64,000 bases of DNA from an uncultured Saprospiraceae bacterium (GTDB lineage Bacteria; Bacteroidota; Bacteroidia; Chitinophagales; Saprospiraceae): contig CALLPI010000002.1 in assembly GCA_938015595.1 (NCBI GenBank), positions 62,001 through 126,000 of the forward strand, given 5' to 3'. The notes under the pieces were generated by a model, which worked only from the letters and a program-made list of their open reading frames with translations, was not told the origin of the DNA and did no database searches. Position numbers and translations under genes: made by a program. Shown here piece after piece: positions 55,769 to 64,000 of the stretch. Positions within the stretch are counted from its first letter, which is position 1. Each line of letters opens with the position of its first letter.

Positions 55769-57633
55769 CGAACCAGGGGCGTCTTGTCCCAGGCATGGTC
55801 GCTGCGCAAGTCCGCAAAGCGAGCGTCCTGCTTGAGGAGTCTTTCCTGCACTTCTATTTCTTCCCTGGCCTGGGCAATGTAGGTTTCCTGGTGGTGCCTG
55901 AGCTTGGCCAGGCGATGCAGCGATTTTTCATCATAGCGTATGAATTCCAAGGCTTTGCGAAACATGGTGTACTTGCGATGCCCCAGCGCGCTGAGTACAT
56001 CTACGCCCATAAATACAGAGGTATAAAGGCTTTCCCGATACACGTGCGCAATGCCTTTGTCAATGAGTTCGTAGGCGTCGTAGCGATTTTGGGCACGCAC
56101 ATAAAACTCCAGGTGTGGAAAGTGCTTTTTGACCAGGTCGGCCAGTTCCAGGTTTTTTTCCGGTACGTCAATAGCTGATATAAGGATACGGGCTTTGGTG
56201 GCGCCGGCCGATTCAAGTAAGTCTAAGCGGGTACCATCACCATAGAACACCTTGAACCCCATTTTGCGTAGTAGTTGTACGCGATCGCTGTCGTGTTCTA
56301 GTATGGTAGCTTCTACGCCATTGGCTCGCAAAAATCGGCCCAGTGTACTGCCAAAATGGCCAAATCCAGTGAGGATAACTTCGCGCCTTTCTTCCATGAC
56401 ATCGGCGGGGGCAGTTGGTACATCACGTTCCTTCACGCCGAAGTAGGGGTCTATGTACCGCTCATTGACGTAGAGCAATACCGGCGAAATCAACATGCTC
56501 AGTGTGACCACCGCTTTGAAGAAGTCGAGGTTGATCACGTCAATGAGGTTGGCCTGCCAGGCGGCAGCTAGCAGCACGAAGGCAAACTCGCCCACCTGCG
56601 AAAGCAACAACGCAAACAGGATATTCTGGTCGTTCTTCAACCCCCACAGGCGCGCCAGTATGGCCAGCACCAATGCCTTAATAGCCATGACTATCAGCAC
56701 CGCTACCACTATGCGCAGAGGGTTGCCCAGTATAACTGTGAAGTTGATAGTGGCACCTACTGCTGTAAAAAATATGCCCAACAATATGCCTTTGAACGGC
56801 ACAATATTGACCTCTAACTCGTGCCGAAACGCACTATTGGCCAGCAACACACCTGCCATGAAAGCCCCCAGAGCGGCACTGATACCGGCTTTCTCCATAA
56901 GCCACGACACCCCGATGACCACAAACAGCGCCGTAGCCGTAAAAAGCTCCTGGGTGTGCGACTTAGCAATGACGTGCAGCAGTGGCCCCACCAGAAAGCG
57001 GCTCAACACATACACAAAGCCTACTGCCAGCACCAGCATCAGTGTAGGATAGTCTTGCAAAACACCAAACACAGGCGGAAAGCTACCCTCTTCAGTATGC
57101 GCCACATGCCCGCCTACGGCTAGTAAGGGAAGCAAGGCCAACAAGGGAATAACCGCCACATCCTGAAACAGAAGTACCGCAAAGGCCGAGCGCCCTGCAT
57201 TAGTCTTATCCAGATTTTTCTCTTTGAGTGTTTGCAGCACAATAGCAGTAGAAGACATAGCGAAGGCTAGCGAAACCCCGATGGCTGTATTCAAAGGCAG
57301 GGCAAATCCATACCACAATACCGGTAGCAACAGCAGCGACGTGAGTACCATTTGCAGGCCGCCCATGCCCAGTATTATCCTGCGCATACGCCAAAACGCC
57401 TGGGGATTTAGCTCCAACCCAATGAGAAACAGCATCATAACCACCCCAAACTCGCTAGCGTGCATCACCTTCACGCCCTCCTTGCCTACCAGCCCCAACA
57501 CATACGGCCCTACAATGATACCACCTATGAGGTAGCCCAATACGCTGCCTATGCCCAGGCGCTTGGCTATAGGCACACACACAATGCCTGCACCCAAATA
57601 GATGAGCGCGTCCTGCAGAAAATTACCTTCCAT
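55759..57633 (-). CDS. Kef-type monovalent cation:proton antiporter (CPA2) with TrkA-N domain
   Basis: 624 residues. About 12-13 membrane helices (residues 1-390) with [37 protein letters not shown]-like [16 protein letters not shown] and [17 protein letters not shown], typical of KefB/KefC. A cytoplasmic RCK/TrkA-N domain follows, [20 protein letters not shown] with the GxGxxG NAD-binding site and [14 protein letters not shown]. Kef systems release K+ in exchange for H+ during electrophile stress and are gated by glutathione adducts. The gene for its quinone-reductase partner lies 2 bases upstream, so the two are cotranscribed. Confidence 0.92.
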   Translation of the reverse strand: MEGNFLQDALIYLGAGIVCVPIAKRLGIGSVLGYLIGGIIVGPYVLGLVGKEGVKVMHASEFGVVMMLFLIGLELNPQAFWRMRRIILGMGGLQMVLTSLLLLPVLWYGFALPLNTAIGVSLAFAMSSTAIVLQTLKEKNLDKTNAGRSAFAVLLFQDVAVIPLLALLPLLAVGGHVAHTEEGSFPPVFGVLQDYPTLMLVLAVGFVYVLSRFLVGPLLHVIAKSHTQELFTATALFVVIGVSWLMEKAGISAALGAFMAGVLLANSAFRHELEVNIVPFKGILLGIFFTAVGATINFTVILGNPLRIVVAVLIVMAIKALVLAILARLWGLKNDQNILFALLLSQVGEFAFVLLAAAWQANLIDVINLDFFKAVVTLSMLISPVLLYVNERYIDPYFGVKERDVPTAPADVMEERREVILTGFGHFGSTLGRFLRANGVEATILEHDSDRVQLLRKMGFKVFYGDGTRLDLLESAGATKARILISAIDVPEKNLELADLVKKHFPHLEFYVRAQNRYDAYELIDKGIAHVYRESLYTSVFMGVDVLSALGHRKYTMFRKALEFIRYDEKSLHRLAKLRHHQETYIAQAREEIEVQERLLKQDARFADLRSDHAWDKTPLVRQD

Positions 57634-57635
57634 AG

Positions 57636-58232
57636 CTAAACTGTATATATTTCATTGATATAATGACAGGCATCCGAAGCGGGATAGCTTGCATCTCCCT
57701 GTGCCAATGCACTCAATATATTGGCGTATTGGAGGCCATAGGCATCTAATTGGTCGGCACTCATGCTATTGACGCCCGGCACAATGAACGGTGGCAGATA
57801 CCGCATCTGGCACAACTGGGCGGTTTGCTCAAACGGGCGCAAAAACTCCCGGTGTGTGTAGCGGTTGCGCCCATGCTGTTGATAGGCTTCCATGCTGCCG
57901 CCAGAGGTGATGACCTGCAACACCCGCTTGCCGGCCAGTTTGTCGCCGCCCTTGCCATAAGCCCAGCCATACTCCAGCACCAAGTCCAGCCATTGCTTCA
58001 TCAGTGGCGGGCAGTTGTACCAGTACAGCGGGTGCTGCCACACAACGACAGAATGTTTCAATAGGTCAGCTTTTTCGCGCATTACGTCCACGTCAAAAAG
58101 GGGGTATAGCTCGTACATGTCCTTGATAGTCACGCGCTCTACGGTACGAGCGTGCTCCAGTAAGACCTTGTTGGCCTGGCTGTCTTCGTAGCGCGGATGA
58201 AAAAAAAGCAGCAAAACAGAAGGTGAATGCAT
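57636..58232 (-). CDS. NAD(P)H oxidoreductase, KefF/KefG-like flavodoxin-fold protein
   Basis: 198 residues. Family features are LLLFFHPRYEDSQANKVLLE, VVVWQHPLYWYNCPPLMKQW, LDLVLEYGWAYGKGGDKL, AGKRVLQVITSGGS. These small FMN quinone reductases act as activating ancillary subunits of Kef antiporters. The 2-base gap to the antiporter gene makes that role very likely here. Length is normal. Confidence 0.92.
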   Translation of the reverse strand: MHSPSVLLLFFHPRYEDSQANKVLLEHARTVERVTIKDMYELYPLFDVDVMREKADLLKHSVVVWQHPLYWYNCPPLMKQWLDLVLEYGWAYGKGGDKLAGKRVLQVITSGGSMEAYQQHGRNRYTHREFLRPFEQTAQLCQMRYLPPFIVPGVNSMSADQLDAYGLQYANILSALAQGDASYPASDACHYINEIYTV

Positions 58233-58261
58233 GGCGGTCAGTTAGTTTTGGGCAGCCTGCT

Positions 58262-59401
58262 TCAAGCCACGGCGTCAATGCTTAATACGTCTTCGTACAA
58301 TTCCATCATTTGGTCAGTAAGCAGTTCGCCTTGGAAGCGCTGGGCGTACTGGTAGCCTTTTTCAATCATATGGCGGCGAAAGGCCTCATCGCCCAGAATT
58401 TTCTCGATGCCGGCAGCTATTTCCTCTGGGCGGTCAGGTTGTACTAACCATGAATCCGGCCCGGCAGCCTCCGGCAAGGACGACACCTTAGAAGTGATTA
58501 CCGGGGTTTCACTGAACAGCGCCTCTAAAATGGGAATGCCAAAACCTTCATAGAAAGAAGGATAAATAAACACATCGGCCTGCTGGTAAATGGCAGGCAT
58601 ATCCTCAAACTCCGGCCTGACAAAATATACCTTGCGCTCTAACTGATGCCGATGGATGAAGTCCAGCACTTTTTTTTTGTAGGGCTGCCCTTCGCCAATG
58701 ACTACCAGCGGCAACTGCAGGCCTTGTGGTAGTTGCACCATGGCTTCCAGTACGGCCAGCAGGTTTTTGCGCTCGTTCAAAGAGCCTACAAACAGAAAGT
58801 AATCCCGCGGCAATTGATACTTCTTGAGTACATAGTCAATGGTCTTTTGCGATTTTTCCTGCTGAAACCGCTCGTGGCAAGACTGATAAATGACGGCGAT
58901 CTTCTCCGGCGCTATGTCGTAGAACTCCATGATGTCGCGTTTGGTATGCTCACTGATGGCCACAATGCGATCGGCTTTCTGGCAGGCATACCTGAACTTG
59001 ATGTCGTACACCTGCCGATCGAGGAAGGGATAAAAGCTCGGGTAGCGCTTGAAGGCCAAGTCGTGCATTGTCACAAGGGTAGGAATGCCAGCCTGGTGAA
59101 CGCCAACGGGAATCTCATGGCTTAACCCGTGAAAAAGCTGGATTTTGTGACGTTTCAGGTCATTGACCACCGAGAAGCTGCGCCAACACGCCCCGATACC
59201 CCGCTTGGGCCGATGTACGCTGAAGAGCGGACTATTGAGAAAAAAGGTGGTCTCAGGGCTTTTCAATATGCGCGGCGTGTAGAGAAAGTACTCGTTGTCT
59301 GGATAAAAAGAAGCCAGATTACGCAGTAAAGTGCGGCTGTAGTTGCCCAGCCCGGTGAAGTTGGTAAAGAGTCGTTTAGCGTCGTATCCGATGCGAAACA
59401 T
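58262..59401 (-). CDS. Glycosyltransferase family 4 protein
   Basis: 379 residues of GT-B fold. The N-domain is GYDAKRLFTNFTGLGNYSRT, LFHGLSHEIPVG and TLVTMHDLAFKRYPSFY. The C-domain begins PRDYFLFVGSLNERKNLLAV and has the retaining GT4 donor-site motif YEGFGIPILEALFSETPVIT (E-x7-E). A typical role is adding mannose-like sugars to a lipid-linked or polysaccharide acceptor in the cytoplasm. It lies 29 bases upstream of the KefF-like gene in the same direction, but no functional link is evident. Confidence 0.93.
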   Translation of the reverse strand: MFRIGYDAKRLFTNFTGLGNYSRTLLRNLASFYPDNEYFLYTPRILKSPETTFFLNSPLFSVHRPKRGIGACWRSFSVVNDLKRHKIQLFHGLSHEIPVGVHQAGIPTLVTMHDLAFKRYPSFYPFLDRQVYDIKFRYACQKADRIVAISEHTKRDIMEFYDIAPEKIAVIYQSCHERFQQEKSQKTIDYVLKKYQLPRDYFLFVGSLNERKNLLAVLEAMVQLPQGLQLPLVVIGEGQPYKKKVLDFIHRHQLERKVYFVRPEFEDMPAIYQQADVFIYPSFYEGFGIPILEALFSETPVITSKVSSLPEAAGPDSWLVQPDRPEEIAAGIEKILGDEAFRRHMIEKGYQYAQRFQGELLTDQMMELYEDVLSIDAVA

Positions 59402-59436
59402 GTGCGAATGTATTGCTTATGGAAGTGAAGGTAAAG

Positions 59437-59477
59437 AAAAACTCCCATGCGAAGTAGTGCCTCGCACAGGAGTTTTT
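59437..59477 (-). terminator. Terminator of the isc operon
   Basis: AAAAACTCCCATGCGA (59437-59452) pairs with TCGCACAGGAGTTTTT (59462-59477) with two mismatches; on the minus strand a TTTTTCTTT run follows. It lies 27 bases beyond the iscA stop and ahead of the glycosyltransferase start. Confidence 0.82.
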
Positions 59478-59503
59478 ACTATTTTTTTAGATCTTAAGGA
59501 AAA

Positions 59504-59830
59504 TTACACAGCAAAACTCTCGCCGCAACCACAGGTGCGCGCTGCGTTGGGATTGTTGAAATAGAAGCCCTTGCCCTCCAATCCATCGGAGTACTCCAGG
59601 GTGGAGTTAAACAGGTAGAGAAAACTCTTCAGGTCGGTGACAATCTTGACCCCGTTATCTTCAAATACTTGGTCGTTGGGCCTGGGTTCGTTGTCAAAAT
59701 CCATCTTATACGTCAGCCCCGAGCACCCGCCACTTGTAATGCTCACGCGTACGAAGTAGTCGTCGCCAATTTGCTCCTTAGACTTGATTTCCTGTATTTT
59801 AGACTTCGCACTATCTGCTACAAAAAGCAT
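59504..59830 (-). CDS. iscA: Iron-sulfur cluster assembly protein, IscA/ErpA (HesB) family
   Basis: 108 residues. The three conserved cysteines are present: SGGCSGLTYKMDFD near the middle and CGCGESFAV at the C-terminus. A-type carriers deliver Fe-S clusters to target proteins. It is the last gene of iscS-iscU-iscA, 40 bases after iscU, and is closed by the terminator at 59437-59477. Members of this family cannot be separated into IscA, ErpA or SufA by motif alone, so the symbol rests on context. Confidence 0.93.
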   Translation of the reverse strand: MLFVADSAKSKIQEIKSKEQIGDDYFVRVSITSGGCSGLTYKMDFDNEPRPNDQVFEDNGVKIVTDLKSFLYLFNSTLEYSDGLEGKGFYFNNPNAARTCGCGESFAV

Positions 59831-59870
59831 GTGGTACGCGGTTTGTATGAAAACAATAAATAGATGCCCC

Positions 59871-60299
59871 TTACGCCATGGCTTCGGTCTCAGCCTTAGC
59901 AGCTTCAGCTTCCAGGAAGCCGTTTTTGAGCTTGTAATCTCTAATAGCGCTCTTAATGGCGTCTTCAGCTAGTACGGAGCAGTGAATTTTCACCGGCGGC
60001 AAGGCCAACTCTTCCACAATATCCATGTTATCAATAGATGCTGCCTCATCCAAGGTTTTGCCTTTGATCCACTCTGTGGCCAGAGAAGAAGAGGCTATGG
60101 CCGAACCGCATCCAAAGGTTTTGAACTTGGCATCCTTGATGATGTGCGTTTCTGGGTCCACCTCAATTTGCAGGCGCATGACGTCGCCACACTCCGGCGC
60201 GCCCACCAGGCCGGTGCCTACATTCGGGCTGTTCTTGTCCAGTGTACCTACATTCTTCGGGTTCTGGAAGTGATCAAGTACTTTTTGCGAGTATGCCAT
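59871..60299 (-). CDS. iscU: Fe-S cluster scaffold protein IscU
   Basis: 142 residues from ATG 60299 (MAYSQKVLDHFQNPKNVGTL); the frame to 60392 runs into the upstream gene. All three cluster ligands are in place: GAPECGDVMRL, KTFGCGSAIASSSLATEW and VKIHCSVLAEDAIKSAI. The LPPVKIHC motif is the HscA-recognition site in the proteobacterial system. The C-terminus has an Ala/Glu-rich extension (EAEAAKAETEAMA). IscU assembles clusters from iron and sulfur supplied by IscS, whose gene is 77 bases upstream. Confidence 0.97.
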   Translation of the reverse strand: MAYSQKVLDHFQNPKNVGTLDKNSPNVGTGLVGAPECGDVMRLQIEVDPETHIIKDAKFKTFGCGSAIASSSLATEWIKGKTLDEAASIDNMDIVEELALPPVKIHCSVLAEDAIKSAIRDYKLKNGFLEAEAAKAETEAMA

Positions 60300-60376
60300 T
60301 GTGATATTGTTTTTGTATGATGAATTATTTTTGGATTGCCCATAAAGCTCTGATCGTGCCACTGATTGTTCGGCGC

Positions 60377-61594
60377 TCAATGTTCTTGCCACTGCACCGT
60401 GCTCAAGTCCACCCCTTCTTTGTACATTTCCCAGATGGGGCTGAGTTCGCGCATGTGGTTTACGCCTTTGGTCACCATTTCAATGGCAAGGTCTATTTCT
60501 TCCTCTGTGGTAAAGCGCCCCAGGCTGAAGCGGATGGAGGAGTGCGCGAGGTCGTCGCCAAGGCCCAGTGCAACCAGTACGTAAGAGGGCTCTAGTGAAG
60601 CCGAAGTGCATGCAGAGCCGGAGGAAACAGCGATGTTTTGATTGAAAGTCATCATCAGCCCCTCCCCCTCCACGTGCTTGAACGACATGTTGGTGACATG
60701 AGGCATGCGGTGCTCGCGGTTGCCATTCACATATACTTCTTCTAGTTGCAACAGTGCATTTTCTAGTTTATCGCGCAAGCGACGCAGTCGTTCGGCATCC
60801 TGAGCCATTTCCAGGCGGGCAATTTCGGCGGCTTTCCCAAAGCCCACAATGCCGGGCACATTGAGTGTACCGGAGCGCATACCGCGCTCGTGGCCACCGC
60901 CGTCCATCTGCGCAGTTACCTTTACGCGCGGATTCTTGCGGCTTACATACAAGGCACCGACGCCTTTGGGGCCATACATCTTGTGCGAAGTAAAGGCCAG
61001 TAGGTGTACACCTACTTCTTTGGGATGCACTGGTATTTTGCCCACTGCCTGAGTGGCATCGCTCATGAAGAGCACGCCGTGTTTCTCACAAATCTTACCT
61101 ATTTCGGCCATGGGTTGAATGACGCCGGTCTCATTATTGGCCCACATGACCGACACCAGGATAGTGGTAGGTCTGATGGCGGCTTCCAGTTCAGCCAGGT
61201 CAATGAGGCCGTCAGGTTTTACGCCTAAGTAGGTAACCTCTGCGCCCATTTTTTCAAGGTGGGCGCAAGTATCCAGTACAGCTTTGTGCTCAGTTTTCAC
61301 CGTGATGATGTGGTTGCCCTTGCGGCGGTACATTTCAAATACGCCCTTGAGCGCCAGGTTGTCTGACTCGGTAGCCCCCGAAGTGAAGATAATTTCCTTG
61401 GCATCCACGCCAATAAGTTGGGCTATCTGCTCGCGGGCATAGTCCACGGCTTCTTCTGCTTCCCAGCCGAAGGGGTGGTTGCGGCTGGCGGCATTGCCTG
61501 GTTTTTGATAGAAGAAGGGCAACATAGCATCCACTACGCGAGGGTCGGTAGGCGTGGTGGCGTTGTTGTCGAGGTATATCCAACGATTGTGCAT
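60377..61594 (-). CDS. iscS: Cysteine desulfurase IscS
   Basis: 405 residues from ATG 61594 ([20 protein letters not shown]). The pyridoxal-phosphate lysine is in [17 protein letters not shown], and the persulfide-forming cysteine is in [17 protein letters not shown], the long group I loop of IscS/Nif[19 protein letters not shown] is also conserved. It supplies sulfur for cluster assembly on IscU and for tRNA thiolation. It is the first gene of the isc operon; no iscR, hscA or hscB is adjacent. A palindrome near its -7 box suggests metal- or cluster-dependent control. Confidence 0.97.
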   Translation of the reverse strand: MHNRWIYLDNNATTPTDPRVVDAMLPFFYQKPGNAASRNHPFGWEAEEAVDYAREQIAQLIGVDAKEIIFTSGATESDNLALKGVFEMYRRKGNHIITVKTEHKAVLDTCAHLEKMGAEVTYLGVKPDGLIDLAELEAAIRPTTILVSVMWANNETGVIQPMAEIGKICEKHGVLFMSDATQAVGKIPVHPKEVGVHLLAFTSHKMYGPKGVGALYVSRKNPRVKVTAQMDGGGHERGMRSGTLNVPGIVGFGKAAEIARLEMAQDAERLRRLRDKLENALLQLEEVYVNGNREHRMPHVTNMSFKHVEGEGLMMTFNQNIAVSSGSACTSASLEPSYVLVALGLGDDLAHSSIRFSLGRFTTEEEIDLAIEMVTKGVNHMRELSPIWEMYKEGVDLSTVQWQEH

Positions 61595-61605
61595 TTTCAA
61601 GTTTA

Positions 61606-61643
61606 TTTAGATTGAATCTAAAGGAATTATTTGTGCAAAGGTA
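61606..61643 (-). promoter_or_regulatory. isc operon promoter and operator
   Basis: On the minus strand TACCTTTG (61636-61643) is a perfect -7 box. Just downstream, TTTAGATT-G-AATCTAAA (61606-61622) is a perfect 8-base inverted repeat with one central base, lying between the expected start of transcription and ATG 61594. A repressor bound there would block transcription. The spacing and wording resemble metal-responsive DtxR/MntR-type operators more than a classic Fur box; this is inference. Confidence 0.6.
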
Positions 61644-62230
61644 ACGGAAGCAGCGGAAAAAAGTTCGGCGAGCCAACGAAAAAATTTATTACAAAAATCT
61701 GCCAGAGGAGAAGGGAGATTCCTACAAAACTAGCAGACCAGCCGACAGGACACAACCACCCCTTAGGCAATACAAGATGGAAATCCTAACCTTCATAACT
61801 TTCTTGTAGCTATATACGCCTCGCACACAAGCATTATACAAATGAAACCAACTCAACTTGTTGGTTAACATTTACTTACAACCCAGCAAAGTACAGTGCA
61901 ACGAAGTGAAACAGACGCAAGGCTACAGCAAGCTACAGCGGTCGGAAGCGCCCAACCACATCTTCTATCCCTCTAAAAACTTACAGTAAACAGCCCTTCC
62001 TCGAACGATCGGCAAACATAGCACTTGGCCATTTGTGTACAAAAAACACCCCCTGATGTGGCCCAATAACGTACTTCTGGCACGATTATGGCACTGTTTT
62101 TACAGGCGTAAGGGCTCCTAACTGAACTTTTTAAGGGCTGGTGGCATCTATTTATGCTTAATTTGCGTTTAGATCAATGCACCTGTAGTAAGGCAGGCAT
62201 GCGAGGCAAAAAATACCAACCATCATCAAA
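61644..62230. other. Intergenic region upstream of the processing protease
   Basis: About 0.6 kb with no supported gene. The frame at 62158-62391 (minus) is antisense to the protease start. It contains the sigma-54-like site at 62077-62093. The rest is unremarkable. Confidence 0.5.
62077..62093 (+). promoter_or_regulatory. Sigma-54-type promoter-like sequence
   Basis: CTGGCACGATTATGGCA fits the consensus YTGGCACGrNNNTTGCW at all but one specified base, keeping the GG (-24) and GC (-12) pairs at the right distance. It points toward the protease gene at 62245. No enhancer-binding protein is in the window. Confidence 0.35.
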
Positions 62231-62238
62231 TATCTTTG
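62231..62238 (+). promoter_or_regulatory. -7 box immediately before the protease start
   Basis: TATCTTTG, only 6 bases before ATG 62245, so a transcript from it would have almost no leader. No -33 box at 19-21 bases. Confidence 0.4.
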
Positions 62239-62244
62239 ACAGCC

Positions 62245-64000
62245 ATGAGGCGAAATCACATCATGCTTTCCATTGCAGCCGTAGCCATAGTAGTCGTAGC
62301 TGCCTTCATACCCAAAGCCGCTGTACAAACTGAAAAAGACGGCCTGCTCATCCGCTCTGTTCTCTCCCATCTGGAGCAACTCCACTACCAACCGAAAACG
62401 CTCAATGACGACTTCTCTCAGAAGTTGTACGACTTATACCTGGAGCGCATAGATGGTAATAAGCGCTTCCTGCTTCAACAAGATATAAATCGTCTGGCGC
62501 CCTATCGCACCCAACTGGACGACCAAATCCGCGCTGGCAATGTCGCCTTCTTCGACCTCTCGATAGAAATTCTGGATGCAAGCATCAAACGCGCTGCTGG
62601 ATTTTACAAAGAAATCCTGGCTAAGCCTTTCAACTTCAGCACTAGCAGTATAGAGCTGGCCGCAAAAGAAAAACCCACTGGAACTAGCGGCACGCGCTTC
62701 TCCATAGCAGAAAGCGAAACCATTGAACTCGACGGCAAAAAACGCACTTGGGCCACCAGCGAAGACGAACTCTATGACTACTGGCGCAAATATTTGCGCT
62801 ATGAAGTCATGACCCGTGTAGCCGACAAACTAGACCAACAGGAAAAGCCTGATTTTGACGGCGAGAAACTCTCTATGGAAGCCATTGAAGAAGCCGCCCG
62901 CGCCGAAACGCTCAAAAGCATGAATCAGTGGTTTGAGCGCATGGCCAAAGTGAAGCGTGCCGACCGCTACAGCCATTTCCTCAACACCATCACCAACCTG
63001 TTTGATCCCCACTCCGACTACCTGGCACCCATTGACAAGCAGAACTTCAACATCCGCTTCTCTGGGCGCCTGGAAGGCATTGGTGCCCGCCTGCAAACTG
63101 ATGGCGACTTTACCAAAGTGGTAGAGGTGGTAGTAGGCGGCCCCGCCTGGAAACAAAAAGAACTCGAAGAAGGAGATATCATCATGAAGGTGGCTCAAGG
63201 CAACAAAGAACCCGTGGACGTCAATGGCATGGATATCAATGAGGTTGTCTCCATGGTGCGTGGCGAGAAGGGTACTGAGGTGCGCCTCACCGTGAAAAAG
63301 AAAGATGGCTCCGTTAAAGTCATTCCAATCATACGCGACGTAGTCATCCTGGAAGAAGGCTTTGCCAAGTCGCTCATCCTGGATGGCATAGCCCCTGGCG
63401 AGCGCATCGGCTACCTGTACCTGCCGCGCTTCTACGCCGATTTTGAAAACCGCGATGGCCGTTTCTGTGCTACCGACGTAGCTATTGAACTGGACAAGCT
63501 CAAAGCTGAAGGCGTACAAGCCATCATCCTAGACCTACGCAACAACGGCGGCGGCTCCCTGCGCGATGTGGTCAAAATGACTGGCTACTTTATTGAAAAA
63601 GGCCCTATTGTGCAGGTCAAGTCCAAGGCTTCGGCGCCCGAAATCCTCTCCGATACTGATGGCCGCGTGCAGTACGACGGCCCGCTGGTAGTTATGGTCA
63701 ACTCCATGAGTGCCTCCGCTTCCGAAATCTTGGCTGCTGCTTTGCAAGATTACGGCCGCGCCGTCATTGTGGGCAGCAAGTCCACTTTTGGAAAGGGTAC
63801 CGTACAACGCTTCTACAACCTCGACCAGTCGGTCAATGGCTTCAACGAAATGAAACCGCTGGGCGAAGTAAAAATTACCACTCAGAAGTTTTATCGCATC
63901 AACGGCGGCTCCACGCAGTTGCGCGGCGTCACGCCCGATATCATCCTGCCCGACGCCTACCACTACACCAAGGTGGGCGAAAAAGAAGAAGACTATCCCA
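62245..64000 (+). CDS. C-terminal processing protease (S41, Prc/Tsp-like), 3' end outside window
   Basis: 585 codons are open from ATG 62245 to the window end. MRRNHIMLSIAAVAIVVVAAF is a signal or anchor sequence. An N-terminal domain of about 230 residues (LEQLHYQPKTLNDDFSQKLY, DGNKRFLLQQDI) precedes a PDZ domain (GRLEGIGARLQTDGDF, EGDIIMKVAQGN, VSMVRGEKGTEVRLTV). The S41 core follows: RIGYLYLPRFYADF, ILDLRNNGGGSL, the nucleophile in NSMSASASEILAA and the lysine in GSKSTFGKGTVQ. It cleaves proteins from the C-terminus in the periplasm. The layout matches E. coli Prc rather than short CtpA. The missing end probably carries a C-terminal helical domain. Confidence 0.94.
   Translation, partial: MRRNHIMLSIAAVAIVVVAAFIPKAAVQTEKDGLLIRSVLSHLEQLHYQPKTLNDDFSQKLYDLYLERIDGNKRFLLQQDINRLAPYRTQLDDQIRAGNVAFFDLSIEILDASIKRAAGFYKEILAKPFNFSTSSIELAAKEKPTGTSGTRFSIAESETIELDGKKRTWATSEDELYDYWRKYLRYEVMTRVADKLDQQEKPDFDGEKLSMEAIEEAARAETLKSMNQWFERMAKVKRADRYSHFLNTITNLFDPHSDYLAPIDKQNFNIRFSGRLEGIGARLQTDGDFTKVVEVVVGGPAWKQKELEEGDIIMKVAQGNKEPVDVNGMDINEVVSMVRGEKGTEVRLTVKKKDGSVKVIPIIRDVVILEEGFAKSLILDGIAPGERIGYLYLPRFYADFENRDGRFCATDVAIELDKLKAEGVQAIILDLRNNGGGSLRDVVKMTGYFIEKGPIVQVKSKASAPEILSDTDGRVQYDGPLVVMVNSMSASASEILAAALQDYGRAVIVGSKSTFGKGTVQRFYNLDQSVNGFNEMKPLGEVKITTQKFYRINGGSTQLRGVTPDIILPDAYHYTKVGEKEEDYP

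Overview
The window reads as chromosomal DNA of a free-living Bacteroidota, most likely a Saprospiria-type lineage. Three things point that way. First, secreted proteins end in type IX secretion (T9SS) sorting domains of both type A and type B. Second, many genes are preceded by the phylum's TAnnTTTG -7 box (TACCTTTG, TATCTTTG, TACATTTG), in several cases with a TTG/TTTG element 19-20 bases upstream. Third, there are family-typical genes such as a choice-of-anchor L protein, a YwqK-type lipoprotein and an S23/four-helix-bundle relic. G+C is around half by eye. I saw no phage, plasmid, insertion sequence with an intact transposase, or CRISPR array.

Layout. 1-10 kb: end of a gamma-glutamyltransferase, a T9SS type B adhesin-like protein, and a giant 1905-residue T9SS protein built of 16 repeats of about 110 residues. 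10-16 kb: an AddB/RecC-like PD-(D/E)XK nuclease, a leucine-rich-repeat protein with a BRCT-like segment, and a divergent XRE/pseudo-ImmA regulator sharing a palindromic operator with it. 16-19 kb: RNase HII, a secreted M1 aminopeptidase, tRNA-Pro and tRNA-Val. 19-25.7 kb: cytochrome-related genes (CcsA-like, diheme cytochrome, 2Fe-2S ferredoxin), a coiled-coil membrane protein, a 3'-5' exonuclease and a small SEC-C-like ORF. 25.7-28 kb: atpD-atpC with a clear promoter and terminator. 28-32 kb: divergent cell-wall serine hydrolases (PBP4-type DacB, and a truncated GH3/serine hydrolase fusion). 32-35.4 kb: cydAB, then a gene-poor region with three copies of an 18-base motif and several hairpins. 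35-46 kb: a YbjN-like unknown, a dienelactone hydrolase, DsbD, a YwqK lipoprotein, polyphosphate kinase, a GT-C-like membrane protein and a DksA-like protein. 46-50 kb: two lipoproteins and a sodium/solute symporter. 50-55 kb: a molybdopterin oxidoreductase and its fused FeS-NrfD partner, separated by a broken four-helix-bundle gene lying in low-complexity repeats. 55-62 kb: Fur, a Kef-type antiporter with its quinone reductase, a glycosyltransferase and iscS-iscU-iscA. 62-64 kb: a C-terminal processing protease that runs off the end.

Working links. CcsA, the diheme cytochrome, DsbD, cydAB and the Mo/FeS-NrfD pair form a scattered respiratory and redox theme. cydA and dsbD each have a GTGA-N6-TCAC (CRP/FNR-type) palindrome upstream. 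The isc operon has a perfect palindrome just downstream of its -7 box. The points most worth checking are the LRR-BRCT/ScfR-like divergon, the three-motif hairpin region at 34.9-35.3 kb, the palindromic repeat found at 3.8 and 40.9 kb, the decayed four-helix-bundle element, and the 16-repeat secreted protein.
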